From contig JAHDCA010000006.1 of the NCBI GenBank assembly GCA_020630115.1, positions 1-22,219 on the forward strand: 22,219 nt of DNA. The letters are read 5' to 3'. This document shows, piece by piece, positions 1-7,596 of the stretch. The notes below the pieces were generated by a model. That model was given only the letters and a program-made list of their open reading frames with translations, was not told the origin of the DNA and made no database searches. Position numbers and translations under genes: made by a program. Position 1 is the stretch's first letter. Each line of letters starts with the position of its first letter. The stretch is from Candidatus Dojkabacteria bacterium. Its GTDB lineage: Bacteria > Patescibacteriota > Dojkabacteria > SC72 > JAHDCA01.

Positions 1-12
1 TTTTTTAGCCAT
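1..12 (-). CDS. possible start of a further minus-strand gene (window edge)
   Basis: On the minus strand an ATG at 12-10 opens a frame reading Met-Ala-Lys-Lys before the window ends. A TAAAAT hexamer at 29-24 would place transcription start about 5 nt before this ATG, the spacing seen at several other starts in the window. Only four codons are visible, so this is a candidate start and no product can be named. Confidence 0.22.
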
Positions 13-41
13 AACTAGGCGTTATTTTAATATATTATCGT

Positions 42-54
42 CCTTGGGGCAAGG
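42..54. other. short inverted repeat downstream of the SEDS gene
   Basis: CCTTG and CAAGG flank a 3-nt GGG loop, giving a 5-bp hairpin about 40 nt past the minus-strand stop at 91. No T-run follows it on the minus strand, so it is at best a weak terminator. Nothing else stands out in the first 90 bases. Confidence 0.25.
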
Positions 55-90
55 GTTATTCAATGTAATTTGTTTTTTACAACCCATAAA

Positions 91-1371
91 TTATTCATGG
101 CTCTTAACACCCTGCACTACACCAATCGCACCAAGTGTGATTATAGTTATTGAGCCACCTCTTGTAAAAAGTGGCAAAGCAACCCCCGTTACGGGGAGTA
201 TCCCAACATTGGTTCCAATACTTCCAAATAGTTCTATCACTAGCTTAACTGAGATTCCGATACAAAGTGTATAGCCAATAGTGTTCGAGCGATTTTGAAC
301 TGCTATATATACTATCTGCCCAATCAAGAAAAAGTAACTAAGAATAAGTCCAACCCCACCGATAAGTCCAAATTGTTCAACAAAAGAAGCGTATACAAAG
401 TCTGTATCCGAGTCTGGTAATAATCTTAATCGACTCTGAGTGCCGTAACCGAAACCTCTACCTAAGATATCGCCATTTTTAATAGCGATTTGTGAGTGCT
501 GGATCTGAAAGTTTTGATTCTCGATATTGTCATCACCAAGGCTTTCAGGATTAATAACAGCAAGTACCCTCCTGCGCTGATAGTCACGGAAGACATCCTC
601 GTTATTTGTATTTTGAGAAAGTAGAAAGCCAGTAGCGAGAGAACCAACAAGTATCGTTGTAAGTAACACTCTATGACCAATCTGCGAATAAATCAAAAAT
701 ACAAACAAAACCGCAACCACACATGCAACCACTATACCAAGTGAGACATTAGGTAAATAAAAATCTGCATCTTCACCAAAGATCATTAACATAGAAGTAA
801 TGCCACCCAGGACCAGAACGATCATAGACAAATTACGGTAGAGGTTGCGGGTGACTAGAAAAATTGTAGAAATGCTAATAAGAACGATAACGATCATCAT
901 ACTGAGATGACTCTCGAGAAGCAGAAAGAACATCACTCCACATATAAAAAATGAGTAAATAAACAGTACTAAGTCCTCACTGAACCTATCCCTCATACTT
1001 AGTAAACCAGCCAGGACAAGTATCGAACCCAGCTTAACAAATTCTGAAGGCTGAATCGTAAATGAACCTCCAACCCTTATCCACCTCACAGCTTCTTGGC
1101 CTGATGGTCCAACACCGATCAACTCAACCAAACCAAGACCGACAAAGCATCCTGCAACTATTAATAAGATAACTTGTGGATGCTTAAGGTATGAATAATC
1201 AATTCTCGCACATATGTAGTATCCGATAAAACCAATCACTAAAAATATTAACTGGTTGTTAACGATACTCAGGTCGTCTAAACCGATCTGTTGTGAAAGG
1301 AGATTGACGACCCCAAAGACTGATATTATCAGGGTCGTCAAAAACAATTTTATATCCCAATTCTTAATCAC
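91..1371 (-). CDS. SEDS-family peptidoglycan glycosyltransferase (FtsW/RodA)
   Basis: Polytopic membrane protein of 426 residues with about nine or ten hydrophobic segments and no signal peptide. SEDS proteins polymerise lipid II into glycan strands together with a class B PBP. Family signatures are present in order: RWIRVGG followed by QPSEF near residues 95-110, a YQRRRV segment near 265, QSQIAIKNGDILGRGFG-like sequence near 290-310 (here HSQIAIKNG), the DTDF motif at 322-325 with the likely catalytic Asp324, and a C-terminal LPxTGVxLPxxxxGGS-like block. The start is GTG at 1371, overlapping the ileS TGA stop by 4 bp (GTGA), so translational coupling is likely. Whether it is the division (FtsW) or elongation (RodA) member is undecided. 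The division genes ftsQAZ lie elsewhere in the window and no PBP is adjacent. Confidence 0.9.
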   Translation of the reverse strand: MIKNWDIKLFLTTLIISVFGVVNLLSQQIGLDDLSIVNNQLIFLVIGFIGYYICARIDYSYLKHPQVILLIVAGCFVGLGLVELIGVGPSGQEAVRWIRVGGSFTIQPSEFVKLGSILVLAGLLSMRDRFSEDLVLFIYSFFICGVMFFLLLESHLSMMIVIVLISISTIFLVTRNLYRNLSMIVLVLGGITSMLMIFGEDADFYLPNVSLGIVVACVVAVLFVFLIYSQIGHRVLLTTILVGSLATGFLLSQNTNNEDVFRDYQRRRVLAVINPESLGDDNIENQNFQIQHSQIAIKNGDILGRGFGYGTQSRLRLLPDSDTDFVYASFVEQFGLIGGVGLILSYFFLIGQIVYIAVQNRSNTIGYTLCIGISVKLVIELFGSIGTNVGILPVTGVALPLFTRGGSITIITLGAIGVVQGVKSHE

Positions 1372-4337
1372 TTCAGCATTAATTTTACTACACCGAATGT
1401 AGTTTTAGCATCAGTTGATTTTTCATCCTCTAGCTCCTCGATGAATTCAAGCCTTAAAGTTGTGGTTGTGTAGATTTCTTCACTCCGAGAGTCTAAGTAA
1501 TCTTTCAACTGCGTATCGTTCACACAAAGCTGAACAGTTGATTCTTCACCTACCTCAAGACCATTTTTAGCTCTCAATGATTGCAATGCCCTCACTACTT
1601 CATTCTCAGCACCTTCAAGTATCAATTCGGGTGTAAGTTCTAGATCAAGAACGATCTCCTGCTCCTGTGATTTATCTACAACTACAGATTTAGCGTTAAG
1701 TTCTTCCTTTAAGATCTCAAGCGATCCTTCTGTGAGAGATTCATCATTAACTGTAACTTTAGCAATCGGTTGTCTAAGCTTTATTTGATTATCAACCCTT
1801 TGCTTCAAACCTTTAGAGCTCAGCATCTGTAGATCTCGCATCGCCTTAAGCAGATCTTCATCATAGCCAGTCACCTCAGGATAGTCACATAGGTGGACTG
1901 ACTCGGGTTGCCCTTCGAGTACATCTACTACAAGATTTTGATAGATCTCTTCAGTAAGAAATGCCATCTGCGGTGCAAAGGTCTTTATAACTTGGATAAG
2001 TGCAGCATAAAGATTTTGCATCGCGTTAACATCGCCAGCTGCAAATCGATCCCTAGATCTTCGTATATACCAAGTTGAGATACCCTCAAGTGTTGGTTGA
2101 ATCAGCCTTGTAGCCTGTGGTAATTCATAAGCAGTCATATGCTTATCGTAATCAACTGTAGCCTTATTAACAAAGCTCTCCAGCCACCTATCTAATTCTG
2201 TCTCACCTGTGAATTTAGCATCAGTTGGAGTCCAATCAAACTGCTCTGCATACATGGTCAGGTATCTGTATGTATTCCATAATGGGATCATAACAGTCTT
2301 GACCTGCTCATTTAGCTCATCATCTGACCAATTCATATCACCTCCGGCAAATATTGGACAACTCATGAAGTAAAGCCTGACCGCCTCACCACCGATTGTT
2401 TCAAGTACTTCCTTAGGGTCAGGATAGTTCCCATAGGTTTTTGACATCTTCCTCCCATCGTTACCTGCCAACGTTCCATGGCAAAGCACATTCTTAAATG
2501 CTGGCCGGTCAAAGATCATTGTAGAGATCCTATGTAGAACATTAAACCAAGCCCTTATCTGCCCAGTATACTCAACTATGAAGTCTGCTGGAGCGAATTT
2601 CTCAAAGCTTTCTTTATTTCTAAATGGATAACCGTACTCCGCAAATGGAACCGAACCAGAATCCATCCATACATCAAGAACTTCTGGAACCCTCTTGAAT
2701 TCCTTACCATCTTTAATCAAAACGATCTTATCCATAAAGTCCCTATGTAATGATACTTCTACCCCATCCATCGTATATTTACTTGGTTCATCAGCATTCT
2801 CTGATTCAACCTTCACAAGCTGGTCAGTGTACTCCATCATCTCATCAAAACTTCCAACTACTAATTGTGCACCGTCTTCTGATACCCATAAAGGCATTAT
2901 TGTCGCCCAGTAACGATTTCTGGAAATTCCCCAGTCAGGTGCAGTCTCAATTGTGTGTGCGAACCTTCCTTCTTTGAAGTGACTTGGTACCCAGTTAACC
3001 TCTTGATTATGCTTATGCATAGCTTCCTTCTGACTTTGGATGTCTATAAAGTACGAGTCCTGAGCCATATAGATTAGTGGATTATCTCCCCTGTAATACG
3101 GAAGTCTGTGCTTGTATTTCTTCGACCGATATAGATTACCCATTCCCGCCATCTGCTTGGTTAAATCAACACATGCATCTCTGAGGTATGCCCCTTTAAA
3201 GTCCCCTACAATGAGGTTACCTTCCGCGTCGATATCACTATGGAAGCTTAAACCTTTATCTTTACCAAAGTTAAAGTCAACCTCACCAAATGCAGGAGCT
3301 ATGTGCAAAATACCTGATCCATCACTATCCGATACTTCATCGAAAGAGTAAACCTTATAGTCGTTCTCAGTCTTTTCTTGCACAAAATAATCATAAACAG
3401 GCTTGTAATCAAGCTGATCAAATTCAGAGCCTTTCATCGTCTTAAGAATTTTATGACCTCTAACTTGATTTTTACCATCCATGCCAAGTGCATCTTCAAG
3501 CAAATCTTTCGCAAATACCAAAGCCTGATCTTCAAAGACCTCAGGATCTTCCTTAGTAGCAACTTGAACTACAGCGTACTCAACATCAGGATTAACAGCC
3601 AATGCGAAATTACTTGGAATAGTCCAAGGTGTTGTTGTCCAAGCGACCATGTATGTTGGCATCCCCTCTACTAACGTCTTCTCTAGTTCAAACTTCACAT
3701 AAACTGATAGATCTTCAGTTTCTGCATAATTATCAGGATCCATATTCACCTCAAAATTCGAAACAGGCGTAGCCGTATCTGTTGAGTAAAGTGATACCCT
3801 TTTACCCTTATAAACAAGTCCTTTATCCCACATCTGCTTGAACCCCCAGATCACTGATTCTGAGAATTCAGGATTCATTGTTGAATAAGCGTTATCGATA
3901 TCAACCCATCTTCCGATCTTACTTATGTACCATTTCCAAGCTTCGATATGTCCTGTTACATACTTACGACACTCTGCCATATATCGATCAACTCCAAATT
4001 CATTCTCAATCTGATCTCGTCCAGTTAAATTGTGCTTTTGATTGACCTTTGCTTCAATCGGCAGACCGTGACAGTCCCATCCCCAGACTCTCCGGACCCT
4101 TTTACCTTTCATCGCCCAGAATCTTGGTACGACATCCTTACATACTGAGACCATTAAATGGCCGTAGTGAGGCATTCCAGAAACAAATGGAGGTCCATCG
4201 ACGAATACATATGGATTATCTTCTGATCTTTGTTCTACTGACTTTTTAAAAGTGTCATTCTCCTTCCAATACTCTATGATTCGATCTTCGAGTTTTGGAA
4301 ACTCTGCTCTTTGTGGAGCTTGTTTTATTTTCCCCAT
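1368..4337 (-). CDS. ileS: isoleucyl-tRNA synthetase, type 2 (eukaryote-like)
   Basis: Class I aminoacyl-tRNA synthetase of 989 residues that charges tRNA-Ile and edits misactivated valine. HIGH-type motif HYGH is at 57-60, followed by WGWDCHGLPIE near 85-95. The CP1 editing domain follows, with WTTTPWTIPSN near 232 and GSGILHIAPAFGE near 344. The KMSKT signature is at 630-634 and is followed by GNYPDP, the arrangement of the eukaryotic/archaeal-like type-2 enzymes (bacterial type 1 usually reads KMSKSxGN). The WYIRRSRDRF segment opens the anticodon-binding domain. I see no C-terminal zinc finger of the E. coli type. The ATG at 4337 has no clear Shine-Dalgarno site. A T-box leader lies upstream and the SEDS gene overlaps its 3' end. 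Confidence 0.97.
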   Translation of the reverse strand: MGKIKQAPQRAEFPKLEDRIIEYWKENDTFKKSVEQRSEDNPYVFVDGPPFVSGMPHYGHLMVSVCKDVVPRFWAMKGKRVRRVWGWDCHGLPIEAKVNQKHNLTGRDQIENEFGVDRYMAECRKYVTGHIEAWKWYISKIGRWVDIDNAYSTMNPEFSESVIWGFKQMWDKGLVYKGKRVSLYSTDTATPVSNFEVNMDPDNYAETEDLSVYVKFELEKTLVEGMPTYMVAWTTTPWTIPSNFALAVNPDVEYAVVQVATKEDPEVFEDQALVFAKDLLEDALGMDGKNQVRGHKILKTMKGSEFDQLDYKPVYDYFVQEKTENDYKVYSFDEVSDSDGSGILHIAPAFGEVDFNFGKDKGLSFHSDIDAEGNLIVGDFKGAYLRDACVDLTKQMAGMGNLYRSKKYKHRLPYYRGDNPLIYMAQDSYFIDIQSQKEAMHKHNQEVNWVPSHFKEGRFAHTIETAPDWGISRNRYWATIMPLWVSEDGAQLVVGSFDEMMEYTDQLVKVESENADEPSKYTMDGVEVSLHRDFMDKIVLIKDGKEFKRVPEVLDVWMDSGSVPFAEYGYPFRNKESFEKFAPADFIVEYTGQIRAWFNVLHRISTMIFDRPAFKNVLCHGTLAGNDGRKMSKTYGNYPDPKEVLETIGGEAVRLYFMSCPIFAGGDMNWSDDELNEQVKTVMIPLWNTYRYLTMYAEQFDWTPTDAKFTGETELDRWLESFVNKATVDYDKHMTAYELPQATRLIQPTLEGISTWYIRRSRDRFAAGDVNAMQNLYAALIQVIKTFAPQMAFLTEEIYQNLVVDVLEGQPESVHLCDYPEVTGYDEDLLKAMRDLQMLSSKGLKQRVDNQIKLRQPIAKVTVNDESLTEGSLEILKEELNAKSVVVDKSQEQEIVLDLELTPELILEGAENEVVRALQSLRAKNGLEVGEESTVQLCVNDTQLKDYLDSRSEEIYTTTTLRLEFIEELEDEKSTDAKTTFGVVKLMLK

Positions 4338-4392
4338 ACAAAATAAAGTAAAAATTTATTTATTCGAGCAAACAAAAATGCAAACTCGCATC

Positions 4393-4411
4393 TTCAGTTA
4401 TTTAAACTGAA
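4393..4411. other. perfect inverted repeat in the ileS leader
   Basis: TTCAGTT and AACTGAA form a 7-bp stem around a 5-nt AT-only loop, between the T-box element and the ileS start. Downstream on the minus strand a weaker ATGC/GCAT hairpin runs into TTTTTG. Either could be part of the expression platform of the T-box leader, but neither is a strong intrinsic terminator. Confidence 0.5.
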
Positions 4412-4419
4412 TCTAGTAT

Positions 4420-4612
4420 GGGGACGAAAATTCGTGTTACCACCCCAAGTTTGTTGATATGTTTCCACTCTCAACCTCTTGACCACTGCTTATTGGGGTA
4501 AGCAAAGGTACATGGCTATGATTTCGGTGCCTGCCGTTTGGTTCTATTACGCTAATTCTTTACTAGCGCCTCTTCCAAAACCCTCCCCAGTGATAGCTGG
4601 ATCGATGGATTT
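4420..4612 (-). promoter_or_regulatory. T-box riboswitch, isoleucine specifier, ultrashort Stem I
   Basis: Read on the minus strand, three T-box hallmarks appear in order. (a) A 4-bp hairpin CCAG/CTGG (4600-4597 with 4590-4587) shows AUC, an Ile codon, in its loop at 4594-4592; GGGGAG and GGAAGAGG follow. This resembles the ultrashort Stem I of actinobacterial ileS T-boxes. (b) Intermediate helices include CGCUA/UAGCG, UGCUUA/UAAGCA (4504-4499 with 4492-4487) and GUUGA/UCAAC. (c) At 4446-4420 lies a canonical tRNA-sensing antiterminator or antisequestrator: GGGG, a 7-nt bulge UGGUAAC, then an ACGAA/UUCGU hairpin closed by CCCC. UGGU in the bulge complements the ACCA end of tRNA-Ile. Uncharged tRNA-Ile would bind and raise ileS expression. 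The specifier codon matches the downstream enzyme, which is strong support. A 64-codon plus-strand frame across this region is judged an artefact. Confidence 0.88.
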
Positions 4613-4619
4613 ATGGGTA

Positions 4620-4628
4620 ATTGTATCA
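4620..4628 (-). promoter_or_regulatory. promoter (extended -10) of the ileS T-box leader
   Basis: On the minus strand the sequence TGATACAAT combines an extended -10 TGn with a TACAAT hexamer. Transcription would begin near 4613, just upstream of the ultrashort Stem I, giving a leader of about 275 nt before the ileS ATG. No good -35 is visible, as expected for extended -10 promoters. Confidence 0.6.
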
Positions 4629-4662
4629 TTAATTATCAAGCTTATACAGGATTTTAAAACAC

Positions 4663-4691
4663 TTCCCAACTGAGACATTATAGGTTATAAT
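4663..4691 (+). promoter_or_regulatory. promoter of the small secreted-protein gene, predicted leaderless
   Basis: TTCCCA, a 17-bp spacer and TATAAT (4686-4691). Seven bases past the -10 is 4698, the A of the ATG, so the transcript should start at or within a base of the start codon. Confidence 0.6.
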
Positions 4692-4697
4692 AAGGCT

Positions 4698-5075
4698 ATG
4701 AGAAGAAAATTAATATTCGGGATATGTGCTTTAGCTGTATCAGCAGGGTTGCTATATAATAATAATAGCGAAGTTTCTGATAGAGACCCCAAATGGGACA
4801 CATCAGCTCATATTAGTGCCTCGTTACTTCCTATGAACAAGGAAATTGCATTAACATTGACAAGCCCGCCAAATACAATTTTAAGCCCAGCACCTGGAGA
4901 AGCCAACTTTACATTAAATGAAACGGGGGTTGAAGAAGGGCTTTTCCGAGATATCCCATTTGAAACTTCTCTAGTAGTTGAATATGCTGAGCTCCCAAAT
5001 GGCTCATTCATTGTTAATATCATAGCAGATAGCTCGGAAATCTCAGATACTGAGACCAATGAAGCAACCCCTTAA
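4698..5075 (+). CDS. small secreted or membrane-anchored protein, unknown function
   Basis: 125 residues, no family recognised. Residues 1-20 have the form of a signal peptide or anchor: two Arg and a Lys, then a hydrophobic stretch around FGICALAVSAGLL. The mature part is acidic and has no cysteine. It carries a Pro-rich patch near residues 57-67 (SPPNTILSPAPGE) and ends in a Glu/Thr-rich tail. The promoter at 4663-4691 supports this strand over an 83-codon frame on the opposite strand. The gene diverges from the ileS leader and converges on the 560-residue gene. An exported or surface role is inferred only from the N-terminus. Confidence 0.6.
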   Translation: MRRKLIFGICALAVSAGLLYNNNSEVSDRDPKWDTSAHISASLLPMNKEIALTLTSPPNTILSPAPGEANFTLNETGVEEGLFRDIPFETSLVVEYAELPNGSFIVNIIADSSEISDTETNEATP

Positions 5076-5351
5076 ACACTAAAACATCTCATTACCATAA
5101 ATTTTTTATTATTTGAGGTTTCTTGCTAATCTTAAAGTGTGTACATTGGGGTGTAAAAACTAACCTGAAACCTACTCGATTGTTTTACTTTCTTAGATGT
5201 GATTTTTTACAAATCACTATATTGCGGTAAAAAATATTTACAATAAAATTGCAAACCACTTTGTTGATTATATAAAATCCAACTTAAGTTAAAAACAGAT
5301 TCTAAATACTAAATTAGAAAATCAACAAAAGATCATTAAATTTGATTTAAA
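5076..5351. other. AT-rich convergent intergenic region with inverted repeats
   Basis: No coding frame or recognised RNA is visible in these 276 bases between two converging genes. A hairpin with stem GTGATTT/AAATCAC lies at 5199-5217 (7 bp, 5-nt loop). A second, nested set of inverted repeats lies at 5259-5331. These are reasonable places for bidirectional termination, although neither has a classical GC stem plus T-run. Confidence 0.4.
5259..5331. repeat. nested inverted repeats
   Basis: Outer arms TTTGTTGATT (5260-5269) and AATCAACAAA (5320-5329) are perfect 10-bp complements. Including 5259 and 5331, they extend by one further pair across a bulged A. Inside lie a 10-bp palindrome AACTTAAGTT (5281-5290) and a TTCTAA/TTAGAA hairpin (5300-5305 with 5314-5319). 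The structure sits just beyond the stop of the minus-strand 560-residue gene and may serve as its terminator or protect its 3' end. Confidence 0.45.
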
Positions 5352-7034
5352 TTAATTGCTCAATCTTGATACAACCCTTACTAATTGTTGAACTCCTGAT
5401 TTAGATTTTTGAGTCTTGGAAGCATAGAGTCTTATACCTTCTTCCGTTAAGTCTGTTAATAATATATAACCTTCAGAAGCTCTAGCAGCCAATTCGCTAC
5501 TTTGCCTAATATACTTAAATAGTGAAAGAGGATTCCTATTTAAATCGACTCCTAGTACATTAATAACATCATGAATAGCGAACCTTCCAAATTCAACATA
5601 TGCATTTAAAGGATCCTCAACAGCAAGTATTAAAGATGTTTCAGGCATTTTAAATCCTGGACTTTCGACGAATTTCGCATTCGCTATATCAACTCGCATT
5701 TTGGCTTCACCAACAGATAATTCTTCCATCCCCTGTACTCTACGTATTTTAGAAAAATACACCAATGCCATATGCTGTGCAAATTCTAACCTATCAGCTT
5801 CTGTGTGATCTGGATAAATTGAATTTACAAATCTAGTTGTAAGACGGATTGCATCTTCTGGATTCGAAGCATCTATACCTACAGGAATTACATTTAGTCC
5901 ATCAACTTGGAGAAAAGGTTTGAGACCTTTGTAAAATGTATAGATTCTTTTAACAAAAATATTAGGATCGTAGTCATCTTTTCTCGGATCGCTGCTATGC
6001 CTAAGTCTAATCATACATCTTTCAACAGCTCCTATACTCTCTTGTATTAAATAACTATGAATCTTATCTTGTGGGTCAATACTTTTAAGATATTTAATAA
6101 AATCTTCATGACCAATAAGATCGTCTCCATTTGGAAGAGCTAAATCACAATCATCACGATATCTTTCTAGATCACTAATAAAGCCATCAATTGCTGTTGC
6201 AGTTCTTTCAGATACCCAATCATCAGGTGAGATATAATCAGTAACTTCTGGCCCGACTAATGATAAATAATAATCACGCGAACTAACATTTATACCTCTT
6301 TCACTCCAATCATTGACAAGATCATTCTTAGATTTTATCTGCCCAGGAGTTCTTGGCCAAAGATCTGTCTCAAGGATTACCTTCTTATCTTTATAATCAC
6401 CTTGAACTAACTGTTGAGCATGCCAAAGGTATACTAAAGCATTAGTTAATGAGTCAGGAGCCATGCCACCACCTTGTACAGAATCAGCGAATTTAACATT
6501 AAATTCTTTATACATTTCATATATACCTTCAGAATCCTTCCAAATACCACCTGTTCCCGTAAGTAACTCGATTGTTGTTTCATTTTGAACCAATTTAGCT
6601 ACTGAGTTATCTTGAAGTTCAGGTATTGCTGCTGTCTTCTTCATAATTGAAGCAGATGTTTGCTTTCCTCCGCCTGGCTGCGATAACTTAGTAACAAATT
6701 CTATCTGACTTGCACCGCTTTCAATTGCCTTATTGGTTAGAATCTCACGAGCTGCATTCTCAATTTGTAGACACATTTCAGAAGCACCATCATCTATGAT
6801 CAGTAAGTTAGCAATCTCTGGTAGGTAGGTTAGAAACTTTTTGTGAGCTAATTCAAAATTTTTATCATCAAACTCAGGCGAAGACATCAAGGCAAGTGTA
6901 CCAATCACATTATTGATGGGGTTATCATTATCTTCACCTACATAATGCTCAGTGATCAATTTTGTTGCTTCTGGCCTTTGACTTAATTTATAGCTGTCTA
7001 TAAATTTTTGTTTAGTAAATACCTGCTCTGTCAT
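5352..7034 (-). CDS. uncharacterised 560-residue protein
   Basis: I do not recognise a family. The protein looks soluble, acidic and mostly helical, with no signal peptide or membrane segment. It has a Gly-rich patch QPGGGKQT near residue 119 and a QGGGMAPD patch near 188, neither of which fits a Walker A motif. The C-terminus is basic (SKTQKSKSG near 540-548). The ATG at 7034 lies 15 nt beyond the stop of the two-TM gene and has no obvious Shine-Dalgarno site. It is the last gene of the run that begins with the M29 peptidase and is probably co-transcribed with it. The frame is long and uninterrupted, so the gene is secure even though its function is unknown. Confidence 0.85.
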   Translation of the reverse strand: MTEQVFTKQKFIDSYKLSQRPEATKLITEHYVGEDNDNPINNVIGTLALMSSPEFDDKNFELAHKKFLTYLPEIANLLIIDDGASEMCLQIENAAREILTNKAIESGASQIEFVTKLSQPGGGKQTSASIMKKTAAIPELQDNSVAKLVQNETTIELLTGTGGIWKDSEGIYEMYKEFNVKFADSVQGGGMAPDSLTNALVYLWHAQQLVQGDYKDKKVILETDLWPRTPGQIKSKNDLVNDWSERGINVSSRDYYLSLVGPEVTDYISPDDWVSERTATAIDGFISDLERYRDDCDLALPNGDDLIGHEDFIKYLKSIDPQDKIHSYLIQESIGAVERCMIRLRHSSDPRKDDYDPNIFVKRIYTFYKGLKPFLQVDGLNVIPVGIDASNPEDAIRLTTRFVNSIYPDHTEADRLEFAQHMALVYFSKIRRVQGMEELSVGEAKMRVDIANAKFVESPGFKMPETSLILAVEDPLNAYVEFGRFAIHDVINVLGVDLNRNPLSLFKYIRQSSELAARASEGYILLTDLTEEGIRLYASKTQKSKSGVQQLVRVVSRLSN

Positions 7035-7049
7035 AGTTACTTTATTAAT

Positions 7050-7364
7050 TTATCCACCCTCCACCTTATTAAAATAAAAACCAACCACTGTCGCTATTAT
7101 CGAAGTGATTGAAGAGACGATTGCTATTAGGAGGTTTTCTATATCAACCGTCTGGGCAGACTGGTTACTCAATAGTATTACGAGATTATATATCAATACT
7201 AGCAAAATAATACCTGTAATGAGTGCGAAGAACATTGAGACTACTGAGCGGGCTATCGTGAAGCGTTGAGATGAGACTGGGACTTCTTGGAGCCGAGAGA
7301 TTTCGCCAAGCATTTTGCTTAGCTCTTGGTAATGTAAATCTTCTGAATTTGGGTTACTTGCCAT
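7050..7364 (-). CDS. small two-TM membrane protein, unknown function
   Basis: 104 residues from ATG 7364. The frame could open eight codons earlier at a TTG (7388), but the ATG gives only an 11-bp overlap with the preceding gene, so I prefer it. A soluble helical N-terminus of about 40 residues (NSEDLHYQELSKMLGEISRL) precedes two hydrophobic segments (around SMFFALITGIILLVLIYNL and LLIAIVSSITSIIATVVGF). It ends shortly after GFYFNKVEGG, so nearly all of its extramembrane part is N-terminal. Position between a coiled-coil-like small gene and the 560-residue gene suggests a membrane anchor for partners encoded in the same operon. That role is inference. Confidence 0.75.
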   Translation of the reverse strand: MASNPNSEDLHYQELSKMLGEISRLQEVPVSSQRFTIARSVVSMFFALITGIILLVLIYNLVILLSNQSAQTVDIENLLIAIVSSITSIIATVVGFYFNKVEGG

Positions 7365-7584
7365 TTTGCTTCTGCTTAATTTCTTCAATTGAATCTTTAA
7401 TTAAGGCAGTTTGTTTGTCGATGATCTCTTGCACTTTATCTCTTATAACTGCGAGATCATCAAGTTGAACTCTTACGAACTTCTTATTGTCGTGAGCTTG
7501 GTCCATAATTGGCTCTAGGACTTCAATCAGCTCAAGAGTTGCGTGAGCAGAATCTTTAAGAGTTTGGATTGAGTTCTGTGACAT
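7354..7584 (-). CDS. small helical protein, unknown function
   Basis: 76 residues, highly charged, with heptad-like hydrophobic spacing through most of its length (around LELIEVLEPIMDQ and VIRDKVQEIIDKQ). It is likely to form a helical hairpin or coiled coil. No family is recognised. It starts 12 nt after the stop of the 95-residue gene and overlaps the two-TM gene by 11 bp, consistent with an operon. No Shine-Dalgarno site is visible. Confidence 0.7.
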   Translation of the reverse strand: MSQNSIQTLKDSAHATLELIEVLEPIMDQAHDNKKFVRVQLDDLAVIRDKVQEIIDKQTALIKDSIEEIKQKQNGK

Positions 7585-7596
7585 TGGCTGATTATG

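Noticed and set aside
44..274. 76-codon plus-strand frame at the left edge
   Set aside because: Antisense to the conserved C-terminal block of the SEDS protein; no independent support.
1368..1370. Possible recoding of UGA (as in some CPR lineages where UGA encodes Gly)
   Set aside because: ileS ends at TGA at the expected protein end, a stop follows within a few codons, and no long frame in the window needs UGA read-through.
4356..4391. 11-codon upstream frame in the ileS leader, in frame with ileS
   Set aside because: It ends in TAA before the ileS ATG, so it cannot be an N-terminal extension, and nothing indicates that it is translated.
4479..4673. 64-codon plus-strand frame upstream of the small secreted-protein gene
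   Set aside because: It lies over the T-box leader, whose RNA features on the opposite strand explain the sequence; the predicted peptide has no family resemblance and no promoter or ribosome site.
4808..5059. 83-codon minus-strand frame opposite the small secreted protein
   Set aside because: The plus-strand frame is longer, has a signal-like N-terminus and a well-spaced promoter; the minus frame has neither.
7365..7388. TTG start for the two-TM protein, eight codons upstream of the ATG
   Set aside because: The ATG at 7364 gives a smaller overlap with the preceding gene and a better start codon, so the shorter form was preferred.
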